64,000 bases of DNA from Croceivirga radicis (GTDB lineage Bacteria; Bacteroidota; Bacteroidia; Flavobacteriales; Flavobacteriaceae): contig NZ_MTBC01000009.1 of NCBI RefSeq assembly GCF_002072105.2, positions 1-64,000 of the forward strand, in the 5' to 3' direction. Within the stretch, counting starts at the first letter, position 1; every line of letters begins with the position of its first letter. The notes below the pieces were generated by a model. The model was given only the letters and a program-made list of their open reading frames with translations, did not search any database and was not told the DNA's origin. The position numbers and the translations under genes are program-made. Below are positions 52,401 through 60,534 of the stretch, in pieces.

Positions 52401-52857
52401 TATTATTGAAGAATTAACAGATTTGGTGGAAGAAGCGGTTTTATTGGAGTTTGATAGAATTACAGAAAGAGGAGGGGTGCTAGGCGCTATGGAAACTATG
52501 TACCAGAGAAGTAAAATACAAGATGAGAGTCTGCATTATGAAAATCTTAAACATTCTGGTAAATATCCAATAATAGGTGTAAATACTTTTTTAAGTTCTA
52601 AAGGCAGCCCAACGGTTTTACCCCAAGAGGTTATTAGGGCAACTAAAGAAGAGAAAGTACAACAGATAGATACTTTGAATAATTTGAAGGCTACCTATCA
52701 AAAAGAAGCTAAAGAATGGTTGCGCCAGCTACAGCAAACCGCAATGGAGAATAAAAACACCTTTGAAACTTTAATGGAGGTAACCAAATATTGTTCCTTA
52801 GGAGAGATAACAAACGCATTGTTCAATGTTGGGGGGCAATATAGAAGAAACATGTAA
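49411..52857 (+). CDS. icmF: Fused acyl-CoA mutase with G-protein chaperone (IcmF type)
   Basis: This 1148-residue fusion reads: B12-binding domain (about 12-140, with the lower cobalamin ligand in DGHDAAI, His25), MeaB-like GTPase (P-loop GTGGAGKSS 204-212, [20 protein letters not shown]), and the large-subunit mutase domain (about 560-1110, [34 protein letters not shown]). It carries out coenzyme-B12-dependent isomerisation such as isobutyryl-CoA/butyryl-CoA, with the GTPase guarding cofactor loading. The domain order separates it from MutB/ScpA. No partner subunit gene is needed or present. Confidence 0.94.
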   Translation: MEQITAYSPNNKIRIVTAASLFDGHDAAINIMRRIIQATGVEVIHLGHDRSVEEVVNCAIQEDAHAIAMTSYQGGHNEYFKYMFDLLQEKGAGHIKIFGGGGGVILPEEIKDLMDYGITRIYSPDDGRQLGLQGMINDLVQKSDFSVPDLTIQQTTELAQRLKDKDVNVIARLISLAENRPDAFEAVFSKSMIKEEVPVLGITGTGGAGKSSLVDELIRRFLLNNTNKQITIISVDPSKKKTGGALLGDRIRMNAINSNRIYMRSLATRQANLALSKHVDDAIQVLKAAAYDLIILETSGIGQSDTEILDHSDVSLYVMTPEFGAATQLEKIDMLDFANIVAINKFDKRGAKDALRDVRKQYMRNQNLWDINQEDLPIFGTIASQFNDTGMNRLYLAVLELLNTRTSAEFNVPDSLSVSDSEKRFIIPPARGRYLSEIAENSRQQDDTATYQSNIAQRLYGLYTTIIGLTKQANNTESFIELSGLQKEALEQAVTLENEELLQLLIAEFDKVLMDLHPRNWQWICDWETTKQKYAGPEFVFKVRDKEIKMETHTTSLSHNQIPKIALPKYRAWGDLLLWKYKENMPGSFPYTAGIYPFKRKGEDPTRMFAGEGGPERTNRRFHYVSQEMPAKRLSTAFDSVTLYGNDPDYRPDIYGKIGNAGVSICCLDDAKKLYSGFDLSNPLTSVSMTINGPAPMLLGYFLNAAIDQNCEKYIKEKGLEQQVKAKIAALYKDKGTKIPTYQGDLPNGNDGLGLMLLGVTGDMVLPKDVYETIKTATLKQVRGTVQADILKEDQAQNTCIFSTEFAIRLMGDVQEYFIAKAVRNFYSVSISGYHIAEAGANPISQLAFTLSNGFTYVEYYLSRGMDIDKFGPNLSFFFSNGIDPEYAVIGRVARRIWAKAMREKYGAGPRAQMLKYHIQTSGRSLHAQEIDFNDIRTTLQALYAIYDNCNSLHTNAYDEAITTPTEESVRRAMAIQLIINKELGLAKNENPLQGSFIIEELTDLVEEAVLLEFDRITERGGVLGAMETMYQRSKIQDESLHYENLKHSGKYPIIGVNTFLSSKGSPTVLPQEVIRATKEEKVQQIDTLNNLKATYQKEAKEWLRQLQQTAMENKNTFETLMEVTKYCSLGEITNALFNVGGQYRRNM

Positions 52858-52872
52858 TTGAAAACTAAATTT

Positions 52873-52899
52873 AAAAAGCTGCATTTAATGCAGCTTTTT
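52873..52899. terminator. Bidirectional terminator after icmF
   Basis: AAAAAGCTGCAT-tta-ATGCAGCTTTTT is a perfect stem with A and T tracts, lying between convergent genes (icmF and the four-helix-bundle gene). Confidence 0.9.
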
Positions 52900-52905
52900 A
52901 AATAC

Positions 52906-53298
52906 TTATTTTAAAATTGACTTACGCCAAACCTTAAACGATTTTCTAAAAGCTTTAAGTTCAAAACGTAGCAAATTCAAATATTCTCTTTCCTTTACCC
53001 CATCTTTTTCAAGACCGTTACAATAAGATAACAAATTTCTGATGATTATATTTATCTGACTGGCATTTCTGGCTCTACTGGCAGAGCAAGTAGCATTGGA
53101 TGCATTTTCAATGGATGCTATGATCAAAGAGGTGTCTGTAATTAAAGAATTGGCAATTACATCTCTTAAACTTGCGGTTCTAGATAGTTTATAGTTGCTA
53201 TAATCTTTTGCAAAATAATGTGCTACGGCAGCACTTAAATCCTTAAGTGCTAGTGATTTTTGGTATACCGGTAAGTTGCTATACGCTTGTGAGCTCAT
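52906..53298 (-). CDS. Four-helix-bundle-like protein
   Basis: The 130 residues are predicted all-helical, with the pattern LPVYQKSLALKDLSAAVAHY, then long helices rich in Ala/Ser/Asn, and a basic end (ELKAFRKSFKVWRKS). The size and start recall S23/four helix bundle proteins of Bacteroidota, although the match is loose. The function is unknown. Confidence 0.65.
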   Translation of the reverse strand: MSSQAYSNLPVYQKSLALKDLSAAVAHYFAKDYSNYKLSRTASLRDVIANSLITDTSLIIASIENASNATCSASRARNASQINIIIRNLLSYCNGLEKDGVKEREYLNLLRFELKAFRKSFKVWRKSILK

Positions 53299-53416
53299 CT
53301 TTATCCTAGTAATTTAGTATGCTAAAGATACTGCTAGATTATCGATGTATATCTTTAAAAATTAAAGCAGAATTATTAATTTGCTTTATAAATTAAATTT
53401 TTAACGTCAATTAAGA

Positions 53417-53872
53417 TTGGAAATTAAACTAGACCCTTTAAGTAAAGAAATTTTAAACTGTTTACAAGAAAATGCCCGTGCTTCTTATGCAGAAATTGGT
53501 CGTAAAGTAGGCCTTACCTCACCGGCTGTGGCAGAACGTATTAAAAAACTGGAAGATTTGGGGGTAATAACAGGTTACCAAGCCAAAATTGCCTACGCCA
53601 AACTAGGGTATCAATTAAAAGCCATGGTAACGCTTAGGGCATTTGTTGGTAAGCTAAAGCCTTTTTTAGAACAAGTTAAATCTTATGAGGAAGTAATCAA
53701 TTGTTATCGTATAACCGGTAACGAGAATATTATAATGGAGGTGGTAATCAAAGACCAAATGCATTTAGAAAATTTTATAGACCGTTTAATTGTTTATGGC
53801 GAGGCCAGAACACACATTGTATTGTCTAAGGTAGCAGGTTCCAATTCTTTGATCAATCCTAAAAAACAATAA
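53417..53872 (+). CDS. Lrp/AsnC-family transcriptional regulator
   Basis: The 151 residues start at TTG 53417. The helix-turn-helix is at about 18-42 (ARASYAEIGRKVGLTSPAVAERI) and an RAM/ACT-like ligand domain covers 65-145. Such regulators sense amino acids or keto acids; nearby icmF and an esterase-like gene are possible targets. The next gene begins within 40 bp. Confidence 0.94.
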   Translation: MEIKLDPLSKEILNCLQENARASYAEIGRKVGLTSPAVAERIKKLEDLGVITGYQAKIAYAKLGYQLKAMVTLRAFVGKLKPFLEQVKSYEEVINCYRITGNENIIMEVVIKDQMHLENFIDRLIVYGEARTHIVLSKVAGSNSLINPKKQ

Positions 53873-53908
53873 ATAATGGTTTGGCTAGATTTTTGCGGTT
53901 TAAAACGT

Positions 53909-55333
53909 ATGATAAAAAACTACATCTTCTGCACATTTTTGTTGGTGCTAACTTTTTCTTTGGCCCAAGAAAATAAGACTACTTTAATTAAAGGTAAGGT
54001 TATAGAGTCTTTGGTAATAAATGATTCTTTAAAAGAGTCCGTTTCTTTGTATTTGCCCACTTCTTTTGAAATGAATAAATCTTGGCCACTGCTATTGGTT
54101 ACGGATTTGGAAAAAGACGCGGCAGGAACATTGAAAAGGCTTTCTGTTGCCGCAGAAAAAAGAAACTACATTTTGGTGGCTCCTAATTCTTTGAGAGATA
54201 CGGCATCTATATCCAATAATATTTTAAAGGTAAAGAATGCTTTAGATTTGGTCTTTACTATTTTACCTATAGATGTTAAGCGCTTTTATGCAGGGGGTAT
54301 AAGTCATGGAGGGCGTTTTGCAAGCTTGGTCCCGGTGTTTATTAAAAATGTAGATGGTGTACTTAGTATCAATGGTACGCTGGCCAATATGGATTTGTTG
54401 AGTGTTGAGAGCAAATCTCATTTTATTGGTCTAACTACAAGAGAACATTATAGTTATGCACAAATGTTAGTAGACGAAAAAGTGCTAAATGCGAGAAAAT
54501 TTCCTAATAACCTAATTGTCTATGATGGTAGTGAGGGGGCCTTGGAAGTGCAAGAAGTGGTAAAGGCGTTATCTTATTTTGACATGGCTTTGATGAAAAA
54601 AGACAAGACCTATAAAGATTCCATGTTAATTAACGCTCAGTTTGAAACAGATTTAAATCAAATCTTACTAAAAAAGAAAGCGGGTAACTATTTAGTTGCG
54701 CATAGGGATTTACTGGAAATGGAAGAGGTTTATAGGGACCTGGTAGACATTGATACGGTGAAAAACCTAAGAAAAGAACTACGAAAGAACAAGGAGTATA
54801 GGATGTTAAAGCGCATGCAAGAAGGTATCTTATTTAATGAGGGATTAAAAAAAGAAGATTTTGCCTATTATGTAGAAGAAGATTTACAAACCTATAATTA
54901 CAATAATTTAGGTTGGTGGAATTTTAAATTGAGCGAACTTAAAAAAGAATTGTCTAGTGATAATCCCTTAAAAGTACAGTCTGCAAAAAGATTGATAGGG
55001 TATGTTAATGCCTTGGTAGATGACCAAATAGACATTATTAAACATGGATACGCAGACGATATAGAGGCGTTACTTTTGGTACATATGCTAAAAACAATAA
55101 CAGCACCGGAAGATTATAATAGCTACCTGAAAGTTATTAGTATTAGTGCTAAAAACGAAGATTTTGGAACCGCTATTTACTATTTGGAAGAATTGCTTAA
55201 AAATGGATATAAGGATAAAGAAGGGTTGTACCAATTAGAAAATACGGCCTTATTACGTATAACTCCAGAATTTAATGCGTTGTTAGAGCAATATTTGGGT
55301 GATGCCAATTATTCACCATTAATAAAAGAATAA
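53909..55333 (+). CDS. Exported alpha/beta-hydrolase-like protein with helical C-terminus
   Basis: The 474 residues are counted from ATG 53909, where the signal peptide begins (MIKNYIFCTFLLVLTFSLAQ); an ATG at 53876 would add 11 residues before it. The N-terminal half is an esterase-like fold with LLLVTDLEKD and a nucleophile elbow GGISHGGR (Ser in GxSxG). The C-terminal half is a charged, mostly helical region of unknown type, perhaps TPR-like. It could hydrolyse an ester or peptide in the periplasm; the other catalytic residues are not obvious. Confidence 0.72.
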   Translation: MIKNYIFCTFLLVLTFSLAQENKTTLIKGKVIESLVINDSLKESVSLYLPTSFEMNKSWPLLLVTDLEKDAAGTLKRLSVAAEKRNYILVAPNSLRDTASISNNILKVKNALDLVFTILPIDVKRFYAGGISHGGRFASLVPVFIKNVDGVLSINGTLANMDLLSVESKSHFIGLTTREHYSYAQMLVDEKVLNARKFPNNLIVYDGSEGALEVQEVVKALSYFDMALMKKDKTYKDSMLINAQFETDLNQILLKKKAGNYLVAHRDLLEMEEVYRDLVDIDTVKNLRKELRKNKEYRMLKRMQEGILFNEGLKKEDFAYYVEEDLQTYNYNNLGWWNFKLSELKKELSSDNPLKVQSAKRLIGYVNALVDDQIDIIKHGYADDIEALLLVHMLKTITAPEDYNSYLKVISISAKNEDFGTAIYYLEELLKNGYKDKEGLYQLENTALLRITPEFNALLEQYLGDANYSPLIKE

Positions 55334-55381
55334 GCTAACTATTGGTTTAAAGGACAGTTTGAAAGGCTGTATTTTTAAGGT

Positions 55382-56029
55382 ATGAATAAAATTGTTTTAG
55401 TTTTTTTAGTGTTATTTGTTTCTTGTGGTCAAAAGAAGAAGTATCATGATGTCGGGGGTGATTTGGGATCTGTCCAGGCTATTGATCCAGCTATTAAATC
55501 AATTCTTACATTTCAAGAAAATCTAAATAAAGAGTTTAAAGACCCAGATGTTTCTCCTTTGCCAGATAGGTATCGTAAGGATTTTGAAGGTTTGGAGTTT
55601 TATGAACCTGATACCAATTATATTGTTACCGCTTCTTTAGTATTTACCCCAGATTCAGAACCTATTTTAATGCCTACAACTACAGATAGGCAAACCTTGG
55701 AAAGGTTATATGCTATCGCGCATTTTCAACTAAATGGAAAGCAGCATCAACTGGAAATTTATCAAAGTTTAGATTTAATGGAAGAAGAAGGTTATGAAGA
55801 TTATTTATTTCTTCCATTTTTAGATGAAACCAATGGGCTAGAAACGTATGGTGGTGGCAGGTATATAGATTTGCGTTTGCCAAAAGGAGACACCATAATT
55901 ATAGACTTTAATAAGGCATACAACCCTTATTGTGTATATAATAAAAAATACTCCTGCCCCTTGGTGCCAAGGCAAAATTATATGAAAACCAAGGTTGCGG
56001 CAGGAGTAAAGGATTTTAAAAAACACTAA
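55382..56029 (+). CDS. DUF1684 lipoprotein
   Basis: The 215 residues have a lipoprotein signal (MNKIVLVFLVLFVSC). The body fits DUF1684: FEGLEFYEPDTNYIV, a beta-rich core (FLPFLDETNGLETYGGGRYI) and the conserved DFNKAYNPYCVYNKKYSCPL...PRQN segment with two Cys. The family has no known activity. It is 48 bp after the hydrolase-like gene on the same strand. Confidence 0.85.
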   Translation: MNKIVLVFLVLFVSCGQKKKYHDVGGDLGSVQAIDPAIKSILTFQENLNKEFKDPDVSPLPDRYRKDFEGLEFYEPDTNYIVTASLVFTPDSEPILMPTTTDRQTLERLYAIAHFQLNGKQHQLEIYQSLDLMEEEGYEDYLFLPFLDETNGLETYGGGRYIDLRLPKGDTIIIDFNKAYNPYCVYNKKYSCPLVPRQNYMKTKVAAGVKDFKKH

Positions 56030-56057
56030 AAGCCCGGTGGTTAAGCCGGACTTTTAG
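56028..56057 (+). terminator. Imperfect terminator after the DUF1684 gene
   Basis: AAAAGCCCGG-tggttaag-CCGGACTTTT forms a stem with one mismatch, directly after the stop codon. The T-tract is short, so termination may be partial. Confidence 0.6.
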
Positions 56058-56117
56058 CATAATGTCACTGAACGTGTTCTTGAGTTAGTTGGTTAAGTAG
56101 TTCTCAATGATATTTAT

Positions 56118-57173
56118 TTAATCAAAAGAATAGATTGCAGCAATTGCAAAGGTTGCTAAGCTACTAGATGGAGCTAAATCATTATCTGTAAATGGTTCGA
56201 AATCATTGCCCCAGCTATCCAATCTAATCTCTGGTTTTATAATAAGGTTTTCCTTAGAATAACTTCCTGTCAATGTTAGTCCAATAACAGGTACATCATC
56301 AAAACCATCTGCAGTGTAGGCAAAGTATTCTCCTCTTAAACCTATTGCAAAATCTTCAGAAGCTGTTATTTGTGGGTACAATGCAGCTCCGTAGAAACCA
56401 GTTTCAGTCTCAGAATTTGTATTGTATGCCGCGTTAATGCCTAAGAAAAAGCTATCGGATAAATCAAACCCACCAGTATAGTCTACTTCAAAGCCTAGAC
56501 CACCGTTTCTACCACTATCATAGTAAAAGTTGAAAAATTGATCGTATAAGCCAAGTTGTGCGCCTAAAGAATATTCACCAGTCAAGCTAATATCATTAGT
56601 GTCCCAAGGGTTCATTACGCCCAACATTAAACTTACATCGTCAGATAATTCAAAATCTGCTTTTACCCCTAAATGAGAGAAAGGACCGTTAGAGAAAAGG
56701 TAAGAAACGCTATAGTTAAAGTTAGCTGCAGGTGCAATTACTTCATACCCTAAAAAGGTGTTGAACCTACCAACGGTTAAGGTAGTCTTATCGGAAACAT
56801 TCCAATAAGCATAAGCTTGGTTTATAATACCGTTCAATACGTCATTTTCAAAAGTGGCCTCGGTACCTCTTGGTCCAAAAACAAGGTCTACTACAACACC
56901 AGTGTCTCCTGCTTCGTACGTACCAATTAGATTTGCCATACCCAAAGCAAAGCCAGTCTGGTTTGCAAAAGAGGTAGACGCACCTTCTGGAGCATACGTT
57001 CCGTCTGCATCAGAAGTAGTAAGCGCAGTTCTAAAATAAGTGTCTATACTACCCGATAGAGAAAATGGAGAACTTGTATCGTCAGCGTCCTGAGCTGTTG
57101 CACTAACTGCAAATAAAGCGGCAGCGGCTAAAACTGTATTTTTTATGTATTTTGTGGAAATAATCGTTTTCAT
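56118..57173 (-). CDS. Outer-membrane beta-barrel porin (nitrogen locus)
   Basis: The 351 residues are counted from ATG 57173 (MKTIISTKYIKNTVLAAAAL, signal ending ATAQ); an ATG 21 bp earlier is less likely. The barrel has many alternating strands (FSLSGSIDTYF, TTLTVGRFNTFLGYE, NLIIKPEIRLDSWG) and ends AIYSFD. Porins of this family often accompany amt-glnB in Flavobacteria and would let small nitrogen compounds enter. It lies after amt, with hairpins between. Confidence 0.85.
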   Translation of the reverse strand: MKTIISTKYIKNTVLAAAALFAVSATAQDADDTSSPFSLSGSIDTYFRTALTTSDADGTYAPEGASTSFANQTGFALGMANLIGTYEAGDTGVVVDLVFGPRGTEATFENDVLNGIINQAYAYWNVSDKTTLTVGRFNTFLGYEVIAPAANFNYSVSYLFSNGPFSHLGVKADFELSDDVSLMLGVMNPWDTNDISLTGEYSLGAQLGLYDQFFNFYYDSGRNGGLGFEVDYTGGFDLSDSFFLGINAAYNTNSETETGFYGAALYPQITASEDFAIGLRGEYFAYTADGFDDVPVIGLTLTGSYSKENLIIKPEIRLDSWGNDFEPFTDNDLAPSSSLATFAIAAIYSFD

Positions 57174-57251
57174 AAAGTTTAATGTTAGGACCACCCGTTC
57201 AAAGTGGTCGGTTAAATTTTAGTTTAATGTTAAATTGAAAATGGTTAGTTC

Positions 57252-57279
57252 AACGGAGCGTTCTGCCAAACGCTCCGTT
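57252..57279 (-). other. Intercistronic hairpin between amt and porin genes
   Basis: AACGGAGCGTT-ctgcca-AACGCTCCGTT is a perfect 11-bp stem. On the minus strand it is not followed by a T-tract, so it may act as a leaky terminator or RNA stabiliser separating amt from the porin gene. A second small hairpin (GACCAC/GTGGTC, 57189-57209) lies just before the porin start. Confidence 0.6.
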
Positions 57280-57290
57280 TCCCTTTATAT

Positions 57291-58574
57291 TTAATCGTTA
57301 GAGTTAGAGATGTGCTCTGGGTAAGATTCCATTCCATGTTCGTGAATATCCAAGCCTTCTACCTCTTCTTTTTCAGAAACTCTTAGGCCTAAAGTTTTCT
57401 TAAGGATAAACAATAAGATAAAGGTTGTTACCACGGCCCATAAGATATAGGCTAAAGAGCCATAAGTTTGTACCCAAAGTAGTTTGGCGCCACCTCCGTA
57501 GATTAATCCACCATCTAAGGCAAAAATTCCTACAAGAACAGTTCCTAAGAAACCACAAACGCCATGTACGGAAATTGCACCTACAGGATCATCAATCTTA
57601 AATTTCTTATCTAAAGTTTCGATGGATATTACTACTACAATACCACAAATTAGGCCTATGATAAGAGATCCAAAGGCATTAACCGCACCACAACCGGCAG
57701 TAATACCTACCAAGCCTGCCAATGCACCGTTCAAGGTCATGGAAAGATCTGCTTTTTTGTAACGCATCCACGTAAAGAACAAAGCTGCGATTGCACCTGC
57801 TGCCGCTGCAATATTGGTGTTTATAATAACACTACCTGCGGCAACGGTATCATCGCCACCCCAAGCTAATTGTGAACCACCGTTAAAGCCAAACCATCCT
57901 AACCATAGGATAAATACACCTAGTGCACCAAACATCATATTGTGACCTGGAATAACCTGAGGTTTTCCATCTACATATTTTCCAATTCTTGGCCCCACCA
58001 TTATTGCGGCTACCAAAGCTGCACCACCACCAACGGCGTGTACTACGGAAGAACCGGCAAAATCTACAAATCCAGCAACGTTTAACCAAGCGTCATCGTC
58101 AAATGGCCAGTACCAGCTACCAGAAATAGGGTAGATAATCGTAGTTAAAACAGCAGATAAAATTAAGTAGGTAGAAAATTTTGTTCTACCAGCTACGGCA
58201 CCAGATACAATTGTGGCGGCCGTGGCACAGAATACGGTTTGGAAAAATAGGTTGTACCAATCATCTGCGCTAAAAAAGAAGTATCCTTGATCTGCAGGGC
58301 TTGATCTAAAAAAACCGCCTAATACGGTATCGCTTCCATACATAATACCGTAACCTACTGCCCAGAACATTATGGAGCCAACAGAAAGATCCATAAGGTT
58401 TTTCATGATTATGTTTCCAGAGTTCTTGCTTCTAGTAAAGCCTACCTCTACAAGGGTAAAACCGGCTTGCATAAAGAAGACTAAGATAGCTGCTATGGTT
58501 ATCCACAAAGCACCCATGTCGCCATTAATGGCTTCTATTGCTTTGTCTAAAGTTTCTTGTTCTAATTGAGACAT
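57291..58574 (-). CDS. amt: Ammonium transporter
   Basis: The 427 residues have eleven TM segments in the Amt/MEP/Rh pattern: FFMQAGFTLVEVGFTRSKN, DFAGSSVVHAVGGGAALVAA and DDPVGAISVHGVCGFLG, which contain the twin pore histidines. It takes up ammonium at the inner membrane. The glnB gene lies 30 bp upstream, so PII can block it directly when nitrogen is plentiful. Confidence 0.96.
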   Translation of the reverse strand: MSQLEQETLDKAIEAINGDMGALWITIAAILVFFMQAGFTLVEVGFTRSKNSGNIIMKNLMDLSVGSIMFWAVGYGIMYGSDTVLGGFFRSSPADQGYFFFSADDWYNLFFQTVFCATAATIVSGAVAGRTKFSTYLILSAVLTTIIYPISGSWYWPFDDDAWLNVAGFVDFAGSSVVHAVGGGAALVAAIMVGPRIGKYVDGKPQVIPGHNMMFGALGVFILWLGWFGFNGGSQLAWGGDDTVAAGSVIINTNIAAAAGAIAALFFTWMRYKKADLSMTLNGALAGLVGITAGCGAVNAFGSLIIGLICGIVVVISIETLDKKFKIDDPVGAISVHGVCGFLGTVLVGIFALDGGLIYGGGAKLLWVQTYGSLAYILWAVVTTFILLFILKKTLGLRVSEKEEVEGLDIHEHGMESYPEHISNSND

Positions 58575-58604
58575 AATTAAATTTTTTGTTGGTTAGTAAT
58601 TTGT

Positions 58605-58943
58605 TTAGTTGATTCCTGCGTGTCCTGTTTCTCCTGTTCTGATTCTGTAAGCTTCAGAAACTTCAGAAACGAAAATTTTACCGTCTCCTACATTTCCTGT
58701 ACTTGCGGTTTTAATTAATGTTTGCACGGTTTTTTCTAAGAAATCATCAGATACCACAATCACCAAGTACCTTCTCTGTATATCTGTGGTACTATAGGTA
58801 ATACCTCGGTATACATGGCCTTGCTGCTCGTTACCAACTCCTGTTACGTCCCAGTAACTAAAGAAGTTTACCTCAATTCCATGAAGTGCCTTTTTCACCT
58901 CATCAAATTTTGATTTGCGAATAATTGCCTCGACTTTTTTCAT
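58605..58943 (-). CDS. glnB: Nitrogen regulatory protein P-II
   Basis: The 112 residues have the PII start MKKVEAIIRKSKFDEVKKAL and the C-terminal TGNVGDGKIFV signature with the ATP/2-oxoglutarate-contacting residues. The T-loop reads GNEQQGHVYRGITYSTTDIQ: one residue shorter than in E. coli and different after Tyr50, which aligns with the uridylylated Tyr51. It controls amt, encoded 30 bp downstream. A TATATTTG -7 box and the TACCCC-N11-GGGG dyad lie upstream. Confidence 0.95.
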   Translation of the reverse strand: MKKVEAIIRKSKFDEVKKALHGIEVNFFSYWDVTGVGNEQQGHVYRGITYSTTDIQRRYLVIVVSDDFLEKTVQTLIKTASTGNVGDGKIFVSEVSEAYRIRTGETGHAGIN

Positions 58944-58967
58944 AATTGATTTTGTTAGTTAACACGT

Positions 58968-58975
58968 CAAATATA
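58968..58975 (-). promoter_or_regulatory. TAnnTTTG -7 box of glnB-amt
   Basis: The minus strand reads TATATTTG, a match to the Bacteroidota -7 consensus, 25 bp before the glnB ATG. The nitrogen-motif dyad starts 69 bp further upstream, nearly the same distance as at the GSII gene (66 bp). A well-spaced TTG -33 element is not evident. Confidence 0.45.
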
Positions 58976-59043
58976 TGTTAAAAGAGATGCAACTATATAT
59001 TTTAAGGGGGAGTAATCTGGTATTTTTATGATATAATAAGTTA

Positions 59044-59066
59044 TACCCCCTAATTGTTTAGGGGTA
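59044..59066. promoter_or_regulatory. Dyad TACCCC-N11-GGGGTA upstream of glnB-amt
   Basis: TACCCC (59044-59049) and GGGGTA (59061-59066) form a symmetric site with an 11-bp spacer. The same half-sites and spacer length occur between the two glutamine synthetase genes (29652-29672). It is 101 bp from the glnB start. I infer a shared nitrogen-control operator. Confidence 0.6.
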
Positions 59067-59208
59067 TTAAAATTTAATACCTATAAAATTTTGAATTCCT
59101 TAACAATAAGTTAATTGAATATGTTGTTTTGGTGTGTAAAATTTAACATGCTGATATAAACATGATAAATTATTTAACAAATACGGCTCAGAATTGTAAA
59201 TATGCTAA

Positions 59209-59580
59209 TTAAACGTGCTTGCTAATGTAGATACCTATACCAACGGCTAGTATTCCAGTAATAATGCTGGATAAGAGATAAAAACCAAAATAGAGTAGCT
59301 CTCCTGTTTTTAAGAGGTTGTATTTTTCCAAAGCAAATGTAGAGAAGGTGGTAAAGCCACCGCAAAATCCGGTAGCCAGTAAAAGTGTTTGATTTTGGGT
59401 CAAGATTTTTTCTTTAGCGCTAAGGCCTAATAAGATGCCAATTAACAAGCAGCCAAGAATGTTGGATAAGAAAGTACCTAGAAAAAAATTGGGGTAAAAA
59501 GAATTTAGGTTTTTGGATATTATGTACCTAAGCGCACTTCCAAAGCCGCCCCCAATAAATACTAGAAGTATCTGTTTCAT
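59209..59580 (-). CDS. crcB: Fluoride channel
   Basis: The 123 residues have four TM segments with the Fluc/CrcB motifs GGGFGSALRYIISK (about 11-24), GTFLSNILGCLLIG and GFCGGFTTFSTFALE. The Phe-box and central Na+ site segment are intact. It exports fluoride as an antiparallel dimer. No fluoride riboswitch is recognisable in the 20 bp between it and the small gene upstream. Confidence 0.93.
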   Translation of the reverse strand: MKQILLVFIGGGFGSALRYIISKNLNSFYPNFFLGTFLSNILGCLLIGILLGLSAKEKILTQNQTLLLATGFCGGFTTFSTFALEKYNLLKTGELLYFGFYLLSSIITGILAVGIGIYISKHV

Positions 59581-59599
59581 ACCTTATAAAGGTAATAAC

Positions 59600-59779
59600 T
59601 TATACTGCCTTTTTGTATTTAGATTCAGAAAAATCGTCGGGGGATAATTTAAGAACAGTTTGCTCTTTGATTTTCTGAAAAGGTTTTTTAATGTTCTCCA
59701 TGGCTCCATTTACACTAAATAATAGTAGGAAAGCGTTGATGCCAAGTAAAACAAATAGAATGCTAAAAAATGTTACCAT
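59600..59779 (-). CDS. Small single-TM protein of Flavobacteriaceae
   Basis: Translation from ATG 59779 gives 59 residues: MVTFFSILFVLLGINAFLLL followed by FSVNGAMENIKKPFQKIKEQ and a tail TVLKLSPDDFSESKYKKAV. One N-terminal membrane helix is followed by a basic cytosolic tail. The architecture recalls small conserved flavobacterial membrane proteins that I cannot name. It lies 19 bp upstream of crcB on the same strand and may be cotranscribed. Confidence 0.7.
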   Translation of the reverse strand: MVTFFSILFVLLGINAFLLLFSVNGAMENIKKPFQKIKEQTVLKLSPDDFSESKYKKAV

Positions 59780-59888
59780 TTGGTGTAGGATTAACGATTA
59801 CAAAAGTACGTCTTTTCCTATATTTAACGAGATTTTGGCAGTATTTGTTGTGTAATTCTTAAAAAATGTGGTGTAGGAAATATTCTTG

Positions 59889-60077
59889 TTAATTTTTGAG
59901 GAAGTGTTTAACGGCGAACAAAAATATTATGAATATGATAAAGGTTAATAAAATCCATTGTACGCCCTTGTAGTTTTTTTGATGTAATTTTTTGTCTTTA
60001 CGGTACATTAAAACCATAATTATTACAAAAGAAACAAAAAACAATAATGCAAATATTAACTGGCCGGTACTGAACAT
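59889..60077 (-). CDS. Small two-TM membrane protein
   Basis: The 62 residues have two hydrophobic helices (about 7-24 and 41-58) flanking a basic loop MYRKDKKLHQKNYKGVQ. The pattern is common in Flavobacteriaceae, with no assigned role. It is divergent from the MazG-like gene, with 42 bp between starts. Confidence 0.7.
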   Translation of the reverse strand: MFSTGQLIFALLFFVSFVIIMVLMYRKDKKLHQKNYKGVQWILLTFIIFIIFLFAVKHFLKN

Positions 60078-60119
60078 ATTTAATTCTATATATTCACAAA
60101 ATTAAGCAAAATAGAAGGT

Positions 60120-60506
60120 ATGCAAGACAAAATTGATGCGGTAAAATTATTTCATGAATCTTTTGGATTAGGTGTTTTAGAAAGGCCAAAGGCAGATTTG
60201 GGATTAGGTAAAAACAAACTTCGATTCAATTTAATGGACGAAGAAAATAAAGAATATTTAGAGGCGGCAAATAATAATGATTTGGTAGAGGTAGCAGATG
60301 CCCTTGGCGATATGCTTTATATTTTGTGTGGTACTATTTTAGAGCATGGCATGCAACATAAGATTGAAGAGGTTTTTGCCGAAATACAGAAAAGTAACAT
60401 GAGTAAGCTGGGGGCAGATGGAAAACCAATTTATAGAGAGGACGGAAAAGTTTTAAAGGGGCCAAACTATTTTAGGCCGGATATCAAAAAAATTATAGAA
60501 CAATAA
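60120..60506 (+). CDS. MazG-like nucleotide pyrophosphohydrolase
   Basis: The 128 residues contain the all-alpha NTP pyrophosphatase metal motif as DEENKEYLEAANNNDLVEVADALGDMLY (E-x-x-E...E-x-x-D), near residues 41-68. The C-terminal part carries KSNMSKLGADGKPIYREDGK and GPNYFRPDI, typical of the PRA-PH-like/MazG-superfamily group in Bacteroidota. It probably cleaves a non-canonical or excess nucleoside triphosphate; the substrate is unknown. Confidence 0.88.
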   Translation: MQDKIDAVKLFHESFGLGVLERPKADLGLGKNKLRFNLMDEENKEYLEAANNNDLVEVADALGDMLYILCGTILEHGMQHKIEEVFAEIQKSNMSKLGADGKPIYREDGKVLKGPNYFRPDIKKIIEQ

Positions 60507-60531
60507 AAAAGGCGCCAATGGGCGCCTTTTT
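60505..60531. terminator. Bidirectional terminator between MazG-like and ilvE genes
   Basis: AAAAAAGGCGCC-aatg-GGCGCCTTTTT lies at the junction of two convergent genes, with A and T tracts on both sides. Confidence 0.9.
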
Positions 60532-60534
60532 ATT

